Shown: positions 6,675-12,768 of the stretch, one piece after another
Numbering within the stretch: the stretch's first letter is position 1
How the letters are laid out: each line of letters starts with the position of its first letter
Origin: an uncultured Veillonella sp.
GTDB lineage: Bacteria; Bacillota; Negativicutes; Veillonellales; Veillonellaceae
Length of the DNA: 12,768 nucleotides
Reading direction: 5' to 3'
Assembly (NCBI GenBank): GCA_915066865.1
Contig: CAJZEE010000060.1
Location: forward strand, 1 to 12,768
Program-made: the position numbers and the translations under genes
The notes under the pieces: generated by a model
The model's database searches: none
What the model was told of the DNA's origin: nothing
Seen by the model: the letters and a program-made list of their open reading frames with translations, nothing else

Positions 6675-6705
6675 AGGCGCTTAGTTATCTAAGCGCCTTA
6701 TTTTT
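6675..6705 (+). terminator. Intrinsic terminator of the small gene
   Basis: AGGCGCTTAG (6675-6684) pairs perfectly with CTAAGCGCCT (6689-6698) over a TTAT tetraloop and is followed by TATTTTT. It is the clearest Rho-independent terminator in the window and lies 28 bases after the small gene's stop. It might also slow leftward transcription from the DUF4241 gene, though the T-tract is weak on that side. Confidence 0.9.
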
Positions 6706-6753
6706 ATATATTTTGATTTATAAAATTAGTTCCTTAACTATACACCCAGTGTA

Positions 6754-7497
6754 TTATTCATATGCTTCGCTACAATCAATGTATTCCATAATAATTTGAC
6801 AGATTTGACCATCTTTATCAAATGCCCAGTATACTGGATATAAACCATCACCAAATCCAGATTGAATCATCGGTACTGTCAATTCTGTATCAGGAATTGT
6901 AAAGTTAATCCAATCACCTTTAGAACGTTGGTATTGTGGATAGGCCATAGCATTTAATTGGAATAAATCACTATAATAGTCATCGTATATATTTTTTTCA
7001 GGATAGTTTATATGCCATTGTTCATAAAACTTATTATATGTTTCAATTGTTTGTGCATCTACAATTGTAGCTAAACCCGAATCTACAGTAAATCCAATAT
7101 AGGTATCTCCATCATCTAAATCGGTTAAGTCCTCTGTCCCTTTTAATGCTAATTCATAGTATACAGGCTCATTGCCACTAAAAACAACTCGACTAGCTAC
7201 ATAACGATACTCATTTGGTTCCATTTCAATTATCTTAGTCTCTAACAAATACGTACCTGGTGTTACCTGTCTAAGATATGTATCTGGTTTGCTTGGCAAT
7301 GTTACTAGAGGATCACAACACGTAATATAACCTGTTGGAAAATTTACCGTCCACATAGGTAATGTGTGTAACGGAAATCCTTTTAACTCCTTTCGGTTAA
7401 ATAAATCGTGATATGGTACGGTAGGTTTTAATTTACCTTCAGAACCTAATCTGTTAAAGGTTTGAATCCATTCGCTAGTTAATTTAGATTGTTCCAT
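6754..7497 (-). CDS. DUF4241-domain protein
   Basis: A 247-residue protein without signal peptide or membrane segment. Most of its length matches DUF4241: an early part with TGYITCCDPLVTL and a Thr/Tyr-rich strand (PGTYLLETKII), then the hallmark end GFGDGLYPVYWAFDKDGQICQIIMEYID (residues about 213-242). The family is beta-rich and its biochemical role is unknown. The start ATG lies one base after the stop codon of the HAD gene, and its Shine-Dalgarno GAGGAG lies inside that gene's last codons, so translation is almost certainly coupled. No terminator with a T-tract is evident in the leftward direction after the stop. Confidence 0.88.
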   Translation of the reverse strand: MEQSKLTSEWIQTFNRLGSEGKLKPTVPYHDLFNRKELKGFPLHTLPMWTVNFPTGYITCCDPLVTLPSKPDTYLRQVTPGTYLLETKIIEMEPNEYRYVASRVVFSGNEPVYYELALKGTEDLTDLDDGDTYIGFTVDSGLATIVDAQTIETYNKFYEQWHINYPEKNIYDDYYSDLFQLNAMAYPQYQRSKGDWINFTIPDTELTVPMIQSGFGDGLYPVYWAFDKDGQICQIIMEYIDCSEAYE

Positions 7498-7498
7498 A

Positions 7499-8407
7499 TT
7501 ACTCCTCGGCTTCGTATTTACAATGAATATATTCGCCTTCTAATACTTCATAGGCTGCGGTTTTACGAATAATTTGCTTCACTAAGGTATCTAGTTTTGA
7601 ACCATTAGAATAGTCTGCAGGTGCATAATAACGGATACGATGATGACGCATAATCTTATATACCTTTTCTTTATCCTTCTTAAATGGATCATAAACACCT
7701 ATAGAATGACCTCCATTAGCGTTCACAAGACTCATACAAGGAATATCTGTATCGCTATCCCCAATATAAATCATGTTACGGAACGGCACACGTTGATTTT
7801 CAGGCTTAATGTAATCATTAACACCAGTATCATTAATATCGAGAATTCCTTTTTGAATGCGGAACAAAAATTGTGTCTTATTCGTATAGTTAATGGCTTG
7901 TGCGGGCCAAACAGCTACACCTTTATCATCGAACATAAATGCACTGGCATAGATTTTGGTGAAAGCCCCCTCTTTTGCCATTTCAGTGCCTTCGATCATT
8001 TCTTTTAAGCCAGACGAAATAATATAATGTTCAATCTTAACGCCTTGTTCTAAGCCATATTGACAAATGCGTTCAAACAAAGTCCGTACCCCTTCGTATA
8101 ATTCTACTTGATTGCCGTATTCCATGAGCTTATCTTTTGTTACATAGAAATGGCCTACTGCTTCTTGAATCATTTTGTACATATAGGCTAAGTTATTATC
8201 CATATCATGTTTTTTAGCCAATTGATTTGATTCATGCCAAAATTGTTTGATTTGCTCTTCGTTATAGCCTACCGATTGAATAAAACCTTGTGCCTGCATA
8301 TCGTCAGGGGTTAATGTCTTATCAAAGTCATAACACATTGCTAACACGGGCATAGACGAGTCAGGTGATAGTAAATTATCTTTACTATCTTTCTTATACG
8401 TTATCAT
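7499..8407 (-). CDS. HAD-superfamily phosphatase (phosphoserine-phosphatase-like)
   Basis: With ATG 8407 as start the protein has 302 residues. That start has AAAAGGAGGTG directly upstream, whereas the longer frame from 8443 has no site. HAD motifs are all present: motif I YDFDKTLTPDD (nucleophile D27, acid/base D29), motif II IISSG with S131-S132, a likely motif III lysine at about K177, and motif IV IYIGDSDTDIPCM (D217, D221). The helical cap between motifs I and II (FWHESNQLAKKHDMDNN and on) is the C1 type seen in phosphoserine phosphatase relatives. This predicts hydrolysis of a small phosphomonoester in the cytoplasm; the substrate is unknown. It is the first gene of a two-gene operon with the DUF4241 gene and has its own promoter with an operator-like repeat. 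Confidence 0.9.
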   Translation of the reverse strand: MITYKKDSKDNLLSPDSSMPVLAMCYDFDKTLTPDDMQAQGFIQSVGYNEEQIKQFWHESNQLAKKHDMDNNLAYMYKMIQEAVGHFYVTKDKLMEYGNQVELYEGVRTLFERICQYGLEQGVKIEHYIISSGLKEMIEGTEMAKEGAFTKIYASAFMFDDKGVAVWPAQAINYTNKTQFLFRIQKGILDINDTGVNDYIKPENQRVPFRNMIYIGDSDTDIPCMSLVNANGGHSIGVYDPFKKDKEKVYKIMRHHRIRYYAPADYSNGSKLDTLVKQIIRKTAAYEVLEGEYIHCKYEAEE

Positions 8408-8452
8408 AAATGCACCTCCTTTTAAACTAAACAAAAAATACATTTACACTCT

Positions 8453-8481
8453 CTTATATTCCTGAGATACCTGCTTGACAA
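8453..8481 (-). promoter_or_regulatory. Promoter of the HAD-DUF4241 operon
   Basis: On the minus strand TTGTCA (8476-8481), a 17-base spacer and TATAAG (8453-8458), each one mismatch from consensus, place the start near 8446 and give a leader of about 40 bases. Confidence 0.6.
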
Positions 8482-8495
8482 CCCCTTTGGTATCT
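8465..8495. promoter_or_regulatory. Inverted repeat AGATACC-N17-GGTATCT around the -35 box
   Basis: Perfect 7-base arms at 8465-8471 and 8489-8495 enclose the -35 box of the HAD operon promoter. One arm is inside the spacer and the other upstream. Because it lies before the transcript start it would act as DNA, most likely as a repressor or activator site. Confidence 0.5.
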
Positions 8496-8547
8496 ATTTT
8501 ACACGATAAGTCAATTCATTTATTTTAGTAATTCCTCGTAATTCTCT

Positions 8548-9486
8548 CTAAAATAAGCTATCCTGTGTTACAGTTTCGTTTATAATCCAGCTCTTTTCCG
8601 TACTTTCTTTAATAATTTCTCTTTTTGAAAGTCTTCCAATAAGTAAACTAGAATTTGGATCATGATGTAAACGATTATATCGAACCACCGCTCGATTAGT
8701 ATTAGCATAACAATAACGACAAAAGTGGCTACAGCTATCGTAGGCACCAATATCACCATGTAAATAACAATTACATTCTGGTCGTGCTGGCGCGCGTTTA
8801 GGTGCTTTTAATTTTATATTCCAGGCACTTTCATAACAATCTAAGGTTAAACACCCCTCTGTATCAGCACCAAGCTCTTTAAAGATAACTCCTTCTCCAC
8901 AGGTTTTAAGATTCATATGATTGGAATGAGCTATGGAAACAAATTCTTTAATGATCTTAGTTTGAATATCTAAACTTGGTCTATATCCTTCTGGAAAATT
9001 CTGAACCACCTTATCAAATATATCTAAAAAGCTAACAACAACTGTATCTGTATAACCTTTAAGGGCTTGAGCCATTTTGTAAAAGCTTTCACAATGAAAA
9101 TCAACGGTATATTCATTAGTTAAAATGATAGGATCATAGCGCCACACCATAGATTGAGAATTAAGCTGTTTAGAAATATGTTTAAATCCTTCTATAACAG
9201 ACGCATAAGTTGGCACGTAGGGTTCAATATCGGTTCCATAAGGCGTTATAGTCATATGCCAGTATTGTCTGTAATCAACAATTTCATTTAGTAGTGGAAT
9301 AAACGGTAAAGGATTCTTTGTACAGAATGCAATACCATCTACCACCTCTTGATTAATTGGATACCGTGTCACCTGTAGGGGATTATAAGGGTTACGAACA
9401 TCTACAAATCCTTCACGTATACGATTGATTAGCCATTGCCCATAAAAAGCAGGAATATCTGTACGTTGTCCAGTCTGTAATATCAT
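8548..9486 (-). CDS. DUF1848 protein with C-terminal radical-SAM-like cysteine motif
   Basis: A 312-residue cytoplasmic protein of the DUF1848 family. The N-terminal part carries family blocks: TDIPAFYGQWLINRI, GIAFCTKNPLPFIPLL (residues about 51-66), YWHMTITPYG (75-84) and VWRYDPIIL (114-122). Near the C-terminus is a dense cysteine cluster: C238 and C240 in ECNCYLHGDIG, then C252, C256 and C259 in SCSHFCRYCYAN. The spacing CX3CX2C is that of the radical-SAM [4Fe-4S] motif, and the following YAN resembles spore photoproduct lyase-type proteins. Binding of an Fe-S cluster is inferred; the reaction is unknown. ATG 9486 is the start, with a G-rich upstream region (AGGGCAGGGG). The gene is divergent from the methyltransferase. 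No terminator is visible before the HAD operon, so read-through is possible. Confidence 0.88.
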   Translation of the reverse strand: MILQTGQRTDIPAFYGQWLINRIREGFVDVRNPYNPLQVTRYPINQEVVDGIAFCTKNPLPFIPLLNEIVDYRQYWHMTITPYGTDIEPYVPTYASVIEGFKHISKQLNSQSMVWRYDPIILTNEYTVDFHCESFYKMAQALKGYTDTVVVSFLDIFDKVVQNFPEGYRPSLDIQTKIIKEFVSIAHSNHMNLKTCGEGVIFKELGADTEGCLTLDCYESAWNIKLKAPKRAPARPECNCYLHGDIGAYDSCSHFCRYCYANTNRAVVRYNRLHHDPNSSLLIGRLSKREIIKESTEKSWIINETVTQDSLF

Positions 9487-9523
9487 AGCCCCTGCCCTTT
9501 CAGTAAAATAAAAACATAGGAGT

Positions 9524-9532
9524 ATTATATCA
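9524..9532 (-). promoter_or_regulatory. Extended -10 promoter of the DUF1848 gene
   Basis: On the minus strand TGATATAAT is a perfect TGnTATAAT. Transcription would start near 9517, about 30 bases before the ATG. The -35 region is poor. Confidence 0.6.
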
Positions 9533-9595
9533 TATCTAATAGTAAGTATTTATGGAGTTAATGTGATTTTTGCTGTATAGTTCATTATTATTTTA

Positions 9596-9604
9596 TGGTA
9601 CTAT
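9596..9604 (+). promoter_or_regulatory. Extended -10 promoter of the methyltransferase gene
   Basis: TGGTACTAT fits TGnTATAAT with two mismatches and lies 31 bases before the start codon. The predicted start is near 9611, followed by GAGGAG at 9621-9626. Confidence 0.45.
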
Positions 9605-9635
9605 ACATACTATAGAATATGAGGAGAACTAAATT

Positions 9636-10385
9636 ATGAATGATACTTTTGAACGCAACCATCCTATGAAGGATGATAAAGAATTTATTACAGCCTATTG
9701 GGCAGATCGATCTCACGATTTTGGCGCTTTACGTGCAAAAGAATTAGAAAGTCCCAAACTAAAATTATGGAGAGAAGAATTAACTTGTCATATATTTGAT
9801 TCTGATAGATCTTTACGAATATTGGATATTGGATGTGGAGCCGGCTTTTTTAGTATTATACTATCTCAGCTTGGTCATACAGTGCATGGCATTGATATTA
9901 CACCTAATATGATAGATGAGGCAAATCAACTAGCAGAGTCCCTCGATTGTGATGCAACCTTTTCTGTGATGGATGCAGAGAATCTAGGATTTGATACTAA
10001 TACCTTTGATATCGTTGTGGCCAGAAATGTAACGTGGAATTTACCCCATCCTGACAAAGCCTATGCCGAATGGTTTCGCGTCATTCGCCCAGGCGGTTTG
10101 ATTTTAAACTATGATGCGGAACATGCTCGTAATCATCATAATGTACCACAATCTGTTCATCATGCCCATGAACATGTAAGCAACGAATTAAAAGAACGGT
10201 GTCATACCATTTATCATATGCTCGACATTTCGTCTTATACACGACCTCAATGGGATAAAGAACTACTTACTAAATTAGGTGCTAGTTCTGTTACCATTGA
10301 TCTAACTGTAGGTCCGCGTATTTACAATGAGGAAGACGAGTTTTATATTCCTGTACCCATGTTCTTGGTGAAAGCAATTAAATAA
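9636..10385 (+). CDS. Class I SAM-dependent methyltransferase
   Basis: A 249-residue cytoplasmic Rossmann-fold methyltransferase. Motif I is ILDIGCGAG at residues 62-70 (SAM binding), the ribose-binding acid is D87 in GIDIT, motif II is VMDAENLGF (111-119), motif III is FDIVVARNVTW (124-134) and VIRPGG (149-154) closes the core. The C-terminal third (His-rich HHNVPQSVHHAHEH, then RCHTIYHMLDISS) probably builds the substrate site. The ubiE/COQ5-like core does not fix the substrate; the NVTWNLPHP block marks a distinct subfamily of small-molecule methyltransferases. ATG 9636 has GAGGAG nine bases upstream. The gene is monocistronic, with its own promoter and a strong terminator. It faces mtaD and ahcY, which process the SAH it would release, although they are not co-transcribed with it. 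Confidence 0.9.
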   Translation: MNDTFERNHPMKDDKEFITAYWADRSHDFGALRAKELESPKLKLWREELTCHIFDSDRSLRILDIGCGAGFFSIILSQLGHTVHGIDITPNMIDEANQLAESLDCDATFSVMDAENLGFDTNTFDIVVARNVTWNLPHPDKAYAEWFRVIRPGGLILNYDAEHARNHHNVPQSVHHAHEHVSNELKERCHTIYHMLDISSYTRPQWDKELLTKLGASSVTIDLTVGPRIYNEEDEFYIPVPMFLVKAIK

Positions 10386-10400
10386 ATCTATATAATATAT

Positions 10401-10444
10401 AACACAAAACCCACTCTATGATTATCATGAGTGGGTTTTGTGTT
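10401..10444. terminator. Long hairpin terminator shared by the methyltransferase and mtaD
   Basis: AACACAAAACCCACTC (10401-10416) pairs over 16 bases with 10429-10444, and ATGAT/ATCAT extends the pairing inward. The right arm ends GGGTTTTGTGTTT, so it is a good terminator for the rightward methyltransferase. It begins 12 bases past the mtaD stop, so it probably also ends leftward transcripts, with a weaker T-tract on that strand. Confidence 0.85.
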
Positions 10445-10455
10445 TAGATTGACTG

Positions 10456-11745
10456 CTAATTACTAAAATATACCTGAGCTTTATCAATCTCTGCCCGTAG
10501 TTTTTCTTCATCAATTGTAAGCAGTTCTTTGTCTTTCATAAGAACTTTACCACCCACAATTGTAGTATTTACATCGGAGCTATTAGCAGAGTATACAAGA
10601 GCTGCTAAATCATTGTAACGAGGCATCCAGTGCATACCAGATACGTCATATAACACAATATCTGCACGATAGCCTTTAGCTAGTACTCCAAGATCTGTAT
10701 ATCCCAACGCCTTTGCACCTTCTACAGTGCCCATGTTCCATGCGGCTTGAGCAGGAATAGCCTTTGGATCATAAAGACGTGCTTTATGTAATGTTGCTGC
10801 AAGACGTACTTCTTCAAGCATATCAGCATTATTATTAGAAGCGGAGCCATCTGTACCAAGACCAACCGTAATACCTTTGGCAATCATTTCAGGTACTGGT
10901 GCAATACCGCTAGCTAATTTTAAATTAGATTGTGGGTTATGAGCTACGGCTACATTATTTTCAGACATAATAGCCATATCTTCGTCTGTCACATGAACGC
11001 AGTGTGCGGCTAAGGTAGTATTCCAGAATAAACCTAAATCATGCATATGAGCAATTGGTGTCTTACCAGTAGCTTTCATAACATTCTCCACTTCTCCTAT
11101 TGTTTCGGACAAGTGCATATGAATACCACAATTTAATTCATGAGATAAGGCAATCACCTTTTCCATATAATCATCAAGGCAAGTATATGGTGCATGTGGT
11201 CCAAGCAATACTTTGATGCGGTCATTATCAAAGCCGTTCCAAGTGCGGAATAAGTCAGCATTTTCAACTAATGCTTGATCTGCTGTTGGGGATACACCGG
11301 CTAAGCCACGTGACAATACAGAGCGAATACCTGTTTCTTTTACCACCTCAGCAGTAGTATTCATAAAGAAATACATGTCGCTAAATGTAGTGGTGCCAGT
11401 GCGCAACATTTCAGCAATACCGAGTTGTGTGCCGTACCGTACATAATCGTCATTTAATTTTGCTTCTGTTGGCCAAATAGCCGTTTCAAGCCATTCCATA
11501 AGCTCAAGATCATCTGCATAGTTTCTAAATAGACCCATCGCAATATGAGTATGTGTATTTACAAGACCTGGCGTAGCCAATTGACCTTTACCGTCTAGTA
11601 CTTCCTTAGCAGAGTCTTTTACCTTTTCAGCTTCACTATCGTTTAAAATAGCTGTAATATAACCATTATTAATTTCAATGGCATGATTTTTTAAAACCCC
11701 CTCATCGGTGAGGACGTCTACATGAGTAATCAATAAATCAGACAT
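10456..11745 (-). CDS. mtaD: 5'-methylthioadenosine/S-adenosylhomocysteine deaminase
   Basis: A 429-residue metal-dependent amidohydrolase of the MtaD/TrzN-like family. It deaminates SAH, methylthioadenosine or related adenosine derivatives to the inosyl forms, in the cytosol. Metal and catalytic residues are visible in order: HXH at H65 and H67 (NTHTHIAMG), H211 with E214 in MHLSET, H248 in AAHCVHV and D299 in GLGTDGSASNNN. The N-terminal beta-sandwich strand (ITHVDVLTDEGVL) and C-terminal KGYRADIVLYD plus TIVGGKVLMKD are standard. Length is normal for the family (about 420-450). ATG 11745 has GAGGGAAG upstream. It follows ahcY on the same strand by 118 bases, and both enzymes consume SAH. 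Guanine or other deaminases of the same fold are less likely given the motifs and neighbour. Confidence 0.93.
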   Translation of the reverse strand: MSDLLITHVDVLTDEGVLKNHAIEINNGYITAILNDSEAEKVKDSAKEVLDGKGQLATPGLVNTHTHIAMGLFRNYADDLELMEWLETAIWPTEAKLNDDYVRYGTQLGIAEMLRTGTTTFSDMYFFMNTTAEVVKETGIRSVLSRGLAGVSPTADQALVENADLFRTWNGFDNDRIKVLLGPHAPYTCLDDYMEKVIALSHELNCGIHMHLSETIGEVENVMKATGKTPIAHMHDLGLFWNTTLAAHCVHVTDEDMAIMSENNVAVAHNPQSNLKLASGIAPVPEMIAKGITVGLGTDGSASNNNADMLEEVRLAATLHKARLYDPKAIPAQAAWNMGTVEGAKALGYTDLGVLAKGYRADIVLYDVSGMHWMPRYNDLAALVYSANSSDVNTTIVGGKVLMKDKELLTIDEEKLRAEIDKAQVYFSN

Positions 11746-11761
11746 AGTCTTCCCTCATAGG

Positions 11762-11790
11762 TATAACCGAGCCATGATAGCTCGGTTATA
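11762..11790. other. 11-bp hairpin just upstream of the mtaD ribosome-binding site
   Basis: TATAACCGAGC (11762-11772) pairs perfectly with 11780-11790 over a 7-base loop. On the mtaD (minus) transcript it ends a few bases before the Shine-Dalgarno and has no T-tract. On the plus strand it is followed by TTTGTTTAATTTG, as in a terminator. It may be an mRNA leader or processing hairpin for mtaD, or a terminator of antisense transcripts. Confidence 0.6.
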
Positions 11791-11827
11791 TTTGTTTAAT
11801 TTGAAAGCTAGTATAGTTTAGATACAA

Positions 11828-11856
11828 AATGTATTACAGAAACCATTATATTTCAA
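11828..11856 (-). promoter_or_regulatory. Weak candidate promoter of mtaD
   Basis: On the minus strand TTGAAA (11851-11856), 17 bases and TACATT (11828-11833) could start a transcript for mtaD alone. The -10 is only a 4/6 match. Co-transcription from ahcY is equally possible, as no leftward terminator separates them. Confidence 0.3.
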
Positions 11857-11863
11857 TACAGTA

Positions 11864-12768
11864 TTAGTTTACTTTTGTTAGATAGTCGATTTGTTCTTGT
11901 GTTAAAGAATCTAAATCATAGCCCATGGAGTTCAACTTAAGTTTAGCGATTTCCACATCTAATTCATGAGGCAATACGTATACTTTTGGATCCATTTCTT
12001 TACCGTTTTTCAAGATATACTCTGCAGCAAGGGCTTGCATAGCAAAGGACAAGTCCATAATTTCTGCAGGGTGACCATCTCCAGCTGCAAGGTTTACTAG
12101 ACGGCCTTCAGCCAATACATAGAGTTTACGACCATCAGACATAGTATAGCCTTCGATGTTTTGGCGAACCCGTTCGTGGCTTACAGCAAGTTCAGTAAGA
12201 TCAGAAACATTCACTTCGCAGTCAAAGTGACCAGCATTACATAAGATAGCTTTATCTTTCATCACTTTGTAATGCTCTTTTACAATAACATCTTTACAAC
12301 CTGTTACAGTACAGAAGATATCCCCAACCTTAGCAGCTTCAATCATAGGCAATACCTTGAAGCCATCAAATACAGCCTCTACAGCTTTAATTGGATCTAC
12401 TTCAGTTACATATACGTGTGCACCAAGGCCTTTTGCACGCATCGCAACGCCTTTACCACACCAGCCATAACCAGCAACAACAACGTTCTTACCTGTTACA
12501 GTCAAGTTCGTAGTGCGCATGATACCATCCCAAACGGACTGACCTGTACCATAGCGATTATCGAAAAGATATTTACAGTAAGAGTCATTGACAGCAATCA
12601 TAGGGAATGTTAATTGTTTAGCGTTCTCTAATGCATATAAACGATGTACACCTGTTGTGGTTTCTTCACTCCCCCCTAACAAACGTTCTTTTGCATCTTG
12701 TCGTGTAGTATGCAATAGATTTACTAAATCACCACCATCATCAATGATAATATGTGGTTTATGATCAA
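11864..12768 (-). CDS. ahcY: Adenosylhomocysteinase (S-adenosylhomocysteine hydrolase), 5' end outside the window
   Basis: The frame is open to the window edge, so 300 C-terminal residues are present and roughly the first 100 are missing. A TTG at 12715 is an internal leucine, since the upstream residues HIIIDDGGDLVNLLH match the conserved AhcY block. AhcY reversibly hydrolyses SAH to adenosine and homocysteine with bound NAD. Visible family blocks are EETTTGVHRLY, NDSYCKYLFDNRYGTGQS (substrate lysine and aspartate region), the NAD-binding loop VVVAGYGWCGKGVA, and AILCNAGHFDCEV. The protein ends at LTQEQIDYLTKVN and lacks the C-terminal extension with Lys and Tyr (the KX3YRY-type tail) that contacts NAD of the neighbouring subunit in eukaryotic and many bacterial enzymes. 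It therefore belongs to the short type common in archaea and Thermotoga. It lies upstream of mtaD in the same direction. Confidence 0.95.
   Translation of the reverse strand, partial: DHKPHIIIDDGGDLVNLLHTTRQDAKERLLGGSEETTTGVHRLYALENAKQLTFPMIAVNDSYCKYLFDNRYGTGQSVWDGIMRTTNLTVTGKNVVVAGYGWCGKGVAMRAKGLGAHVYVTEVDPIKAVEAVFDGFKVLPMIEAAKVGDIFCTVTGCKDVIVKEHYKVMKDKAILCNAGHFDCEVNVSDLTELAVSHERVRQNIEGYTMSDGRKLYVLAEGRLVNLAAGDGHPAEIMDLSFAMQALAAEYILKNGKEMDPKVYVLPHELDVEIAKLKLNSMGYDLDSLTQEQIDYLTKVN

Noticed and set aside
8408..8443. Longer HAD protein starting at 8443
   Set aside because: The extra codons overlap a very strong Shine-Dalgarno for ATG 8407, and the upstream ATG has no site of its own.
8475..8500. 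Perfect TTGACA on the plus strand as a rightward promoter
   Set aside because: No -10-like hexamer is found at 16-18 bases and no rightward gene follows; the hexamer overlaps the -35 region of the leftward HAD promoter.
11746..11863. SAH or SAM riboswitch before mtaD
   Set aside because: The only structure seen is one simple hairpin without the multi-helix or pseudoknot arrangement of these riboswitches. Any leader of ahcY itself lies outside the window.
12713..12715. TTG 12715 as the start of ahcY
   Set aside because: The frame continues upstream with the conserved block IIIDDGGDLVNLLH, so the gene is simply cut by the window edge.
1..12768. CRISPR array, tRNA, rRNA or complete insertion sequence
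   Set aside because: I saw no regularly spaced direct repeats, no tRNA-like cloverleaf sequence, no rRNA signature and no transposase with terminal repeats. The recombinase is the only mobility-type gene.

Overview
The window looks like chromosomal DNA of a low-GC member of the Negativicutes, most likely a Veillonella or close relative. This is an inference from the A+T-rich codon use, the diderm-Firmicute gene set (VanW-type lipoprotein, membrane PAP2 phosphatase, adjacent ahcY and mtaD) and the general feel of the proteins. No rRNA or other phylogenetic marker is present to prove it. There are eleven well-supported genes or gene parts, one 49-residue gene too small for most ORF callers, and two weaker fragments. 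Intrinsic terminators and short, often extended -10 promoters are unusually easy to see.

Left part (1-2531): the tail of an unidentified gene is followed by an SMI1/KNR4-domain gene with TPR-like helices, the kind of gene found in immunity islands. A start-poor open frame then runs into the 3' end of a leftward tyrosine recombinase. This stretch has the features of an accessory region with a rearranged junction. Centre-left (2532-4802): the recombinase and a VanW-domain lipoprotein gene diverge from a 75-base region with face-to-face extended -10 promoters and a short palindrome. The lipoprotein gene ends at a 15-bp hairpin and is followed by a PAP2 phosphatase with its own terminator.

Centre (4803-8547): a convergent zone with three hairpins separates the phosphatase from a leftward, very A+T-rich, secreted WG-repeat-like protein. 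Next comes a free-standing small-protein unit with promoter, inverted repeat, Shine-Dalgarno, 49 codons and terminator. A leftward two-gene operon follows (HAD phosphatase, then DUF4241 protein, 1 base apart), whose promoter has an inverted repeat around the -35 box.

Right part (8548-12768): a DUF1848 protein with a CX3CX2C cysteine motif near its C-terminus is divergent from a class I SAM-dependent methyltransferase. The methyltransferase converges on mtaD across a long, probably two-way terminator. Upstream of mtaD on the same strand is ahcY, cut by the window end. MtaD and AhcY both handle the S-adenosylhomocysteine made by methyltransferases, so the right end is a methyl-cycle recycling block. 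The AhcY is the short type without the usual C-terminal extension, which leaves open a route through S-inosylhomocysteine.
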